64,000 bases of DNA from Cephalotus follicularis (taxonomy: Eukaryota > Streptophyta > Magnoliopsida > Oxalidales > Cephalotaceae), in assembly GCA_001972305.1 (NCBI GenBank), contig BDDD01001826.1, forward strand, positions 13,389 through 77,388, written 5' to 3'. Positions 56,730 through 64,000 of this stretch are shown here, in pieces (the stretch's first letter is position 1; each line of letters starts with the position of its first letter). Below the pieces are notes generated by a model. The model was not told the DNA's origin. It saw only the letters and a list, made by a program, of their open reading frames with translations, and searched no databases. Both the position numbers and the translations under genes were made by a program.

Positions 56730-58034
56730 CTGTAAAGTAGGGGGTTAGCCTTTGTCCTCACTTGCCTAAGTCATAAAAGCGGTTTGGGAATTAAAATAAA
56801 TGCATGTCATGATATGGGATGTCCACATAGGACCACAACAACAGGCAGTATGTGTAACGCCGCCAACTCCTAGCCTCACGCTACACTCCCACTCCGGTCC
56901 CTACTCCAGGCAACCGAGCGAGGCAACAGTACAGTGAGTTACCCAGCCATACTCCTGGCCCCTAGGTCAACCCTACCACTAGCCGGCGCTGGCAACCTCC
57001 GCCATGCAACTAGTGGCTCAAGCACAAACACATATCAATTCACAGAGCAAACAGTGAATCCAAGCAGTAATAGTACAGTAAACAGGACAGTAGTGATCGT
57101 TTAGATCCACAACTGGCAGGTTGTTTCCAAAATGTTTTTCAATAGTAACAACATTGGAGATATTGCATTTTCAGTAGAAAATAATTTTAACCAGTTTCAG
57201 TGGTGGAAATCGTTTTCCAAAGATGTTTGAAAATACGATATCAATATTCATTTGTACTCAATACAGTATTTTCAAGTTACATATGCATTTCTAAAGTAAC
57301 AACACATTAGAAATCATAATTCGAGTACAATCAGTACAAACAGGAAGTAAATAGTACATATGCAATGCATACAAATGCTCAAATGCATCCTAGCGGGAAT
57401 CGGGATCGTTTCGCATCATTTTAGGCAAACAGCAGTCCAACCAGTCGGCTGGAACCCTTACCAGTCGACTGTTCTGGGTCGAGCAGTACCAGTAGTCGGC
57501 TGGTTCCTTCTACCAGTCGACTGTCCGTTAGGTAGTCGGCTGTTGTCCTTCAACAGTCAACTGTTACAGTACACCCATACGAGAACATTCCCAGATTACC
57601 ATTTTCTGGGCAATACGAAGTATGAATAGTCGACTGCTTTCTATTGGCAGTCGACTGGTCTCATTGAGCAGTCGACTGTCTTCCTTCGACAGTCGGCTGC
57701 TCTGCGAACCAGTGGCATGCAAATCGATCTAACTACTCCAACGGATCACGGTAAGCAGATAACTTAAGCTCAGGGATAGGGACACAACTACAAATTGTCA
57801 TATCATCCATATAACAGTTCATCCAACATTTATTTAATCATGCAAGCCAATGCCATATAAGGTTCAACATGCATGCACAATAATCACATTTGATTCTCAG
57901 TAGGCAGGCATAGCAGTTGAAAACAGTAGCAACCACATTCTAAAATCAGTAGCTACAACTCACAAAACCAGGCATTTCGAATCATGGAACATGCAGTAAG
58001 TTTAAACTCAAAATGCCATTACAACTTCCCCTAC
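56730..58034 (-). other. Predicted leader intron of the K LTR
   Basis: Donor at 58035/58034, acceptor CTTTACAG/ATTGATGCAG at 56730. The same acceptor wording is seen in C (17721-17740). Contains palindrome block 2. Predicted only. Confidence 0.45.
57435..57700 (-). repeat. Palindrome block 2, 5' LTR of K
   Basis: About eleven sites, aligned with 47329-47585. CAGTCGGCTG and CAGTCGACTG often alternate. Confidence 0.82.
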
Positions 58035-58514
58035 CTTTGATTCCATGTTAGGAATCTGTAAGTCCACCCTTTGCGTTCCAATCAGTGACGTTCTGAGCTC
58101 CCCACAAGCTCCAACTCCAAGCCCAGCAGCTCCAAGAACAGCCCAACAGCTCCAACTCGAGCTCCAAGCTTCAACAATGGTAAAAACATTTTTTTCCCTC
58201 TCTTCTTTGTGTCTTTCTCAACTGTTTTCTCTGGTTCTCTAACTTTTCAGTACTAGTACGAGAGAGGTGACTGAAGACGTTTTTATGCAGAGTCTTTTCT
58301 CCCTTCCTCCCTTCACATGGCACCAAAACCACATTCCCTCATTCACTTGCATGCACACACTCACAGGTCTGATTTCTTTGCCCCATGAAGTTTTGCATGA
58401 TGCCCAGGTGTCCTCTCCTTCAATCCTTTCAGCTGCATGAAGCACAGATGGCCTCCGCTTCCAATGTCAGTTGTAACATGTGATTTTTGTCACATGCAAC
58501 AAACAGAGCATGAT

Positions 58515-58670
58515 CCAGTCGGCTGCCTTTCCCTGGCAGTCGGCTGTTCGCCTAGTAGTCTGTTGCCAAGTGTCATGACAGTTGGCCAGTCGACTGGTTC
58601 ATCCCACCAGTCGACTGCCTTCACACGCAGTCAGCCAGTCAGCTGGTCTCCCATACCAGTCGAGTGCCTC
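58515..58670 (-). repeat. Palindrome block 1, 5' LTR of K
   Basis: About seven sites 185 to 340 bases from the LTR start, upstream of the TATA-like box. Confidence 0.8.
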
Positions 58671-59150
58671 CAGTGTACATACCAAGTAATCACACTTCCA
58701 AGTGTAAAATTGATTAAAAACAACATTATCATAGTTTGGGAAACATCATCAAATTCGGAAAAATCCATCACTTTATTAATTTCACAAATAAAATACATTT
58801 ATATCGTGAAATTTTATTTGTGAAATTACAATACATGAAAATTACGGGCGTTACAAATCGTATTCATAAAACTGATTTTATTTCGAATAAATCATATGTC
58901 CAAGAAGAGAATATACGTACCTTATGCGATCACATATAGGCTTACGAATAACCGATAATTTAAAAGTCCCACGTAGCACAATAATCTATACAATATGAAA
59001 ACATTCATATAAGGGTCTGAAAAATCATTGTGGGCATAAAACAAATTCATAACGGTGCTTAAAGCAGACCCGGATTCATCGGAAGAATAAACAGATAAAA
59101 GAATATGAAAACAGAAAGTTACAGGACAATCCAGGCGACCTTAGCAGAGC

Positions 59151-59337
59151 TCCAGTCGACTATACAAAGCATGGCAGCCAACTGTATCACATGGACTAGC
59201 TGACTACTCAACCAGGATAGCAACCAGTAGACTGAGACAGGGGGTCCAATCGACTATGCAAGACAAAACAGTCGACTGGTTCATAAGGCAATCGACTACT
59301 CAAGGAAAAACAGTCGATTGTTCATATAGGCAGCCGA
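59151..59337 (-). repeat. Palindrome cluster in LTR of M (CAGTCGACTG class)
   Basis: About eight decayed sites such as CCAGTCGACTATAC, AACAGTCGACTGG (59268) and CAATCGACTAC, about 1.1 to 1.27 kb into the LTR, as in A. Confidence 0.65.
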
Positions 59338-60422
59338 AAGTCCCGGGCGACAGAAGACAAGAATTTGACAGTTATATGCAATTTTGCTTTCAAAGCTTAG
59401 ATTCCACAATACCAGAGTACTAAAAACACTTAAAAGGACTCTAAATGGTATTTAAAAAAGCAACATAACACTGCATTAAATAAAAGATACAAAACAGTGG
59501 CCAACTAGTGGTGAGTAGGAAGAACAAACCTTTGCATACCTATTTCCTAAACAATTTTCTAACTCTAGATTACAAAACTGACTCTAAATGCTTATAGGTT
59601 ACCAACAACCTCAGAATTACTTGACAGAACATAAAGAGCAAGAAACAAAACCAATTTACAACTAGCAACCTATATGCAAGAATTGGATAGCCAATAACAC
59701 AAAACCAATCACCATGACATAATAACATAAGAAACCAACCTGATGAATGACCAAAAACAGTTGCAGAGAAACCAATATCAGTGGACAACAACGGCTTATC
59801 CAAAAGAAAACAAGAGACGAAAACACACTTTCACTGCTTGCCATTCTTATGCATAACAAGCAACAAAATCCTTAAACCAACTATGAACACCAAACCTAAT
59901 TATTGAGGAAGACACTTGCACAAGAACACAACGAATTCTTACACTTGTAGGTTCGGCGTTTTCCAAGAGTACAAGAAACCAAGATGGCATCACACGGTAA
60001 CCAACTTGTATACTTAAATAGAAAAAGGGAGAGGAATTCGGCTAAGATAAGGAAAAGGAGAGACAAAATCATGTTGGATTAGGAAAGAGGGAGAGATTTT
60101 CAGGTGAGGGAGTTAAGGGGAGAGAGATAAATGGGATTTGGGAGATATGGGAGAGAACGGATTCGTGAGAGAGGGAGAGATAAGAGAGAGAAAAAGAAAT
60201 AAATTAAAATAAAAGATTTGCTTTTATTAATTTAGTAAAAACTGATTTAAAAGAATTTAAAATAAAATAAACAATCCCTACATACACATACATACTAACA
60301 TATCAATAACCAAGGCTGGTATCAGTCAGCCCAAACACATAGACCCAAAATAAAGTAGACCACATACTTAACAAAACAGATTAAAAGTTTGAAATATGTA
60401 TACGGACAAATAGGGTATTACA

Positions 60423-60440
60423 TCCACCCCCCCTTAAAAA
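60423..60440 (-). promoter_or_regulatory. Polypurine tract of M
   Basis: On the minus strand TTTTTAAGGGGGGGTGGA leads directly into the LTR start TGTAATACCC. It matches 941-955 in A. Confidence 0.82.
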
Positions 60441-60474
60441 GATTTCGTCCCGAAATCATAACCATAGTCGTACC

Positions 60475-61989
60475 TTACACAAACAAGCGAGGATATTGCT
60501 CCCGAATGTACTCCTCCAATTCCCATGTAGCTTCATGCTCGGGATGGTTCCTCCACAAAACTTTCACAAAGGGAACGGTCTTGCTACGAGTAACCCGCTC
60601 CTGTAGATCTAGAATAGCCTCTGCCTCCTCATCACAAGATAGATCTTCCCGAATACTGTCCAGAGGATAGTGTACCACAAGCAGGGGATGATACTGATAA
60701 CTCCTCAAAAGAAACACATGGAACACATTATGGACATGTGCTAACTGTGGAGGCAAAGCTAACCGATATGCAACCGTGCCAATATTTTCAAGAATTTCAA
60801 ATGGTCCTATAAACCGAGTACTCAACTTTCCCTTCAGCCCAAACCGTCGGACTCCTTTCCAAGGAGAACGTTTTAAGAACACCTGTTCACCTACTTTGAA
60901 CTCCAAGTCTCTCTGATGTCTATCCGCATAACTGTTCTGTCGAGATTGATCTTCTTTCAATCTCTCCCTAGCTATAGTCACTTTTTCAGAAGTGATCTGA
61001 ACTAGCTCGGGTCCCTCAATAACTCTTTCCCTAATCTCATCCCAACACGTCGGAGTTCGACATTTCCTCCCATATAAAGCTTCAAATGGAGCCATCCGAA
61101 TGCCAGCATGCCAACTGTTGTTGTAGGCAAACTCCACTAAACTCAAATACTCATCCCAGTTTCTAGTCCACTCCAAAGCACAAGACCTCAACATATCCTC
61201 TAAAGTCTGGATGGTCCTCTCAGATTGCCCATATGTCTGTGGATGGAAAGCCGTACTATAATTCAGCCTCGTACCCCATGATTTCTGAAGTCCCTTCCAA
61301 AATCGTGAAATGAAACATGGATCCCTATCCGAAACAACGAATATAGGAGTCCCATGAAGTCTCAAAATCTCCCGCTGGAAAATCTCCACCAAACGGTCCA
61401 CAGAAAAATCCTCACGAATAGCCAAAAAGTGAGCCGATTTGGTCAATCGATCCACTACAACCCAAATAGCATTATTCCTTCTGAAAGTTCTCGGTAAGCC
61501 AGTAACAAAATCCATCACAATACTTTCCCATTTCCAGACTGGAATCTCCAAAGGTTGTAATAATCCACTAACCCACCGGTGTTCAATCTTAACCTGCTGA
61601 CAGACCAAACACTTTCCAACGAATTCAGCTACATCCCTCTTCATTCCATTCCACCAGAAATTTTTCTTTAAGTCTCTATACATTTTTGTAGAACCCAGAT
61701 GTATAGAAAATGGAGAACTATACGCCTCAGACCAAACAGCCTCTCTGATAGTAGGATCAGCCAGTACACACAACCGACTACCCAAGCATATAATACCATA
61801 CTCATCCCCACAGAACTCGGACTGCTTACCCTCGTCAACATTCTGGACTAAGGCCCATAACTCACCATCATCACTCTGAGCTACCTTAATCCTAGATATA
61901 AGAGTAGGTTCTATATTCATACCGGCCATATAACCTCCAGAACCCCGAACAAACAAATTCAAATCCAATCGCTCCATATATGGTATCAA
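60475..61989 (-). CDS. Integrase with chromodomain, element M
   Basis: Open for 504 residues. The zinc region (HLGSTKMYRDLKKNFWWNGM, CLVCQQVKIEH) is at about residues 96-140. The core has MDFVTGLPRTF, VVDRLTKSAHFLAIR, SDRDPCFISRFW and [27 protein letters not shown] segment lies near residue 395, and the C-terminal chromodomain includes [18 protein letters not shown], ending RLFV. Near-identical in plan to 3-902. This part looks long and complete; the element as a whole has a few breaks. Confidence 0.9.
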   Translation of the reverse strand: MIPYMERLDLNLFVRGSGGYMAGMNIEPTLISRIKVAQSDDGELWALVQNVDEGKQSEFCGDEYGIICLGSRLCVLADPTIREAVWSEAYSSPFSIHLGSTKMYRDLKKNFWWNGMKRDVAEFVGKCLVCQQVKIEHRWVSGLLQPLEIPVWKWESIVMDFVTGLPRTFRRNNAIWVVVDRLTKSAHFLAIREDFSVDRLVEIFQREILRLHGTPIFVVSDRDPCFISRFWKGLQKSWGTRLNYSTAFHPQTYGQSERTIQTLEDMLRSCALEWTRNWDEYLSLVEFAYNNSWHAGIRMAPFEALYGRKCRTPTCWDEIRERVIEGPELVQITSEKVTIARERLKEDQSRQNSYADRHQRDLEFKVGEQVFLKRSPWKGVRRFGLKGKLSTRFIGPFEILENIGTVAYRLALPPQLAHVHNVFHVFLLRSYQYHPLLVVHYPLDSIREDLSCDEEAEAILDLQERVTRSKTVPFVKVLWRNHPEHEATWELEEYIREQYPRLFV

Positions 61990-63300
61990 CTACGGCTGAG
62001 TAAGCAAAGCTGCTACACTCCCAGAACTCTTCCTACTAAGAGCATCAGCTACCACGTTTGCTTTACCAGGGTGGTACTGAATATTCAAATCATAATCCTT
62101 TAAAAGTTCCAACCACCTTCTATGTCGTATATTCAACTCCTTCTGAGTGAAAATGTACTTGAGACTCTTATGATCAGTAAAAACATCATAAGTTTCTCTG
62201 TACAAGTAGTGCCTCCAAATATTCAATGCACAGACAACTGCTGCCAACTCAAGATCATGTGTAGGGTAGTTCACTTCATAAGGCTTTAACTGTCTCAAAG
62301 CATATGCTATCACATGACCATGTTTCATTAGAACACATCCCAAACCTTTCTTGGAAGCATCACTATAAATCTGGTATCCTCCCGACCCAAATGGTAAACG
62401 TAGAATCGGTGCAGACACAAGACCGTTCTTCAACTTCTCAAAGCTTGCTTCACGCTCATTGTTCCACACAAACTTGGCTCCTTTTCTCATAAGCTGAGTC
62501 AGTGGCAAGGCTATAGAGGAAAAGCCTTCTAGAAACCGTCTATAGTATCCAGCCAAACCCAGAAAACTCCTAACCTCTATCATTGTGGTAGGTCTCAGCC
62601 ATTTAGTAATCGCCTCAACCTTAGCAGGATCCACACAAATACCTTCCGCTGTAACTACATGGCCCAAGAATGCCACTTGTTCCAACCAGAACTCACACTT
62701 CAAAAACTTCGCATAAAGCTGGTTCTTCCTCAATATCCCCAGAACTAAATGAAGTTGATCTTCATGTTCCTCCTTTGACTTCGAATACACAAGTATATCA
62801 ATGATGAACACAATCACAAACCGGTCCAAGAACTCATGAAATACCCGATTCATCACATCCATGAAGACTTTCGGTGCATTCGTAAGCCCAAATGGCATCA
62901 CCAAGAATTCATAATGCCCATACTGTGTGTGAAAAGCAGTCTTAGGCACATCTTCATCTTTTACCCGCATCTGATGATATCCCAACCTCAAATCAATCTT
63001 GAAAAAATACCGTGCACCTTGGATTTGATCAAATAGGTCATCAATCCTAGGCAAAGGGTACTTATTTCGAACAGTGATCCAATTCAATTCTCTTTAGTCT
63101 ATGCACAGCCTCATAGATCCATCTTTCTTTTTCACAAATAAAACTGGAGCTCCCCACAGCGAAACACTTGGCCGGATAAAACCCCGATCTAACAACTCTT
63201 GCAACTGCTCATTCAGCTCTTGCAACTCAAGCGGTGCCATCCTATAATGTGCTTTAGATTTAGGTTCCGCCCCAGGAATGAGCTGGATGGTAAACTCCAC
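61990..63300 (-). pseudogene. Reverse transcriptase and RNase H of M
   Basis: RT blocks: [66 protein letters not shown]. RNase [75 protein letters not shown]. The 61990-63087 run is open for 365 residues. Treated as fossil with few breaks. Confidence 0.88.
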
Positions 63301-64000
63301 TTCCAGTTGCGGTGGCGAACCCGGTAAATCTTCCGGAAAACATCTGAAAACTCTCTAACCATTGGATAATCCTCAAGACGAGGTTCATCCTTAGAGACAT
63401 CCTTCACAACAGCTAAGAATCCCTCGGCGCCCTTAGCTACCAATTTCGGAGCTTTCAAAGCCGAAATAATCTTGACATCCTTCTTCGTTCGAGAACCTTG
63501 ATGAATAAAATCAGGTCTTTCCACATCTCTGAACAAAATCCTCCAGCCATAATAATCAATCGTAGATCAATGGCGATCCAACCAGTCCATACCTAGAATC
63601 ATATCAAAGTCATTCATATCAATAGGAGGAAGATTCGCCTCATGAATCCGATCATCAAACAAAATAGGACAATCATATAAACACTCAGATATCATAACAG
63701 AAGTCCCCATAGGGGTTAAAAGAACCAGAACTGGATCCAAGGACTGAAAAGGCATCCCAGGACACCGAACAAAAGATCTCGCTACCACCGAGTTAGTCGA
63801 TCTAGTATCATAGAGAACATAAGGTCTACGATTACAAACAGAAATAAAACCCGAAACCGTACCTGGAGCATTAGCTGCCTGATATGTCGTAATGGCAAAG
63901 ACTCGACCTCCCACATTGCGTTGCCCAGCATCAGCACTATTTCCTTTCCTCTCCTTCGCATGAAAATCAGGACAATCTTTCTCGAAGTGACCCATCTATC
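63301..64000 (-). pseudogene. Zinc knuckle and protease region of M (cut by window edge)
   Basis: MGHFEKDCP at 63995 is the end of a zinc knuckle. The protease region has VLYDTRSTNSVVARSF and MNDFDMILGMDWLDRH, and the linker to RT ([20 protein letters not shown]) follows. Gag lies outside the window. Fossil with few breaks. Confidence 0.82.

Larger units (their letters stand above)
46518..58855 (-). mobile_element. Element K: Ty3/gypsy chromodomain element nested in the LTR of M
   Basis: Flanked by AATCG (46513-46517 and 58856-58860). Minus-strand order: 5' LTR 58855-56346, primer site, gag, protease, RT, RNase H, integrase with chromodomain end, purine tract, 3' LTR 48727-46518. L is inserted between RNase H and integrase. 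The LTRs differ by only a few percent by eye, so it is rather young, but the coding part has several breaks. Confidence 0.93.
56346..58855 (-). repeat. 5' LTR of K
   Basis: 2510 bp, minus strand. Blocks of CAGTCGACTG-class palindromes at 58515-58670 and 57435-57700. A TATA-like GCATAAAAACG at about 58280-58290 follows a purine tract. Predicted leader intron from 58034 to 56730: donor AAAG/GTAGGGG, acceptor CTTTACAG, with the conserved motif at 56737-56770. Confidence 0.92.
45364..60422 (-). repeat. 3' LTR of element M, split by element K
   Basis: On the minus strand it runs from TGTAATACCC (60422) to GGGGGTGTTACA (45364). Parts are 58861-60422 and 45364-46517, about 2.72 kb net. It matches the A LTR. 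A weak palindrome cluster is at 59151-59337, and purine-rich repeats (AGAGAGGGAGAGA) at about 60090-60190. Confidence 0.87.
45364..64000 (-). mobile_element. Element M: Ty3/gypsy chromodomain element, inserted in G (5' part outside window)
   Basis: Minus-strand order from the right edge: zinc knuckle and protease, RT, RNase H, integrase with chromodomain, polypurine tract, 3' LTR. Same family as A. Its left target duplication would be GTGGA (45359-45363); the partner is outside the window. K is inserted in its 3' LTR. The pol part looks close to whole, with a few breaks. Confidence 0.88.

Noticed and set aside
1-64000. A and M as the two ends of one huge element
   Set aside because: They are in opposite orientation and both show a 3' LTR with integrase next to it, so they are two elements.

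Overview
This 64 kb window is almost wholly made of nested LTR retrotransposons from a land plant, most likely an angiosperm with a repeat-rich genome. The evidence is Ty3/gypsy elements of chromodomain type (Tekay/Del-like), Ty1/copia elements with a long leader, tRNA-iMet primer sites (TGGTATCAGAGC) and LTRs of 1.8 to 3.5 kb. I found no host protein gene, rRNA, tRNA gene or CRISPR array. Nearly all short reading frames are shadows in LTRs. All virus-like elements are treated as fossils.

Layout. (1) 1-11648, plus strand: end of a Tekay-like element (A), with integrase-chromodomain and a 3' LTR. A young gag-only element (B, 3609-11559, target duplication GTTAT) lies inside that LTR. (2) 11649-45363: an old copia element (G) that serves as the host layer. 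Its 5' LTR holds solo LTR C (12703-18111), which itself holds solo LTR D (13245-16085). Its leader holds a second copia element E (19168-40541). E in turn holds gypsy element F (22489-31671) in its leader and solo LTR H (36654-38856) in its 3' LTR. G's gag region holds solo LTR I (41595-43445). (3) 45364-64000, minus strand: element M, of the same family as A, entered G. Its 3' LTR holds gypsy element K (46518-58855), and K's integrase region holds a 3.5 kb solo LTR L (49609-53087). Nine insertions have exact 5 bp target duplications that I read directly, so the order of events is well supported: G, then E, then F and H; G, then C, then D; G, then M, then K, then L.

The most unusual signal is non-coding. 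Most of these LTRs carry clusters of short palindromes with a GTCGAC core. They come in two classes, CAGTCGACTG and GCGTCGACGC, usually in two blocks. One block is upstream of the likely TATA box. The other lies roughly 0.8 to 1.5 kb into the LTR, inside a predicted leader intron bounded by a conserved donor (GGTAGGGG), a conserved motif (TGAGGACAAAGGCTAACCCC) and an acceptor about 0.35 to 0.45 kb before the LTR end. Both blocks of one LTR use the same palindrome class. Closely related LTRs (C and K) can use different classes although their flanking sequence matches. I do not recognise this as a described system.

Element B combines LTRs with gag and no pol, the TR-GAG layout. Between two 754 bp direct copies of its leader and gag start it carries a 133 bp piece of a copia gag.
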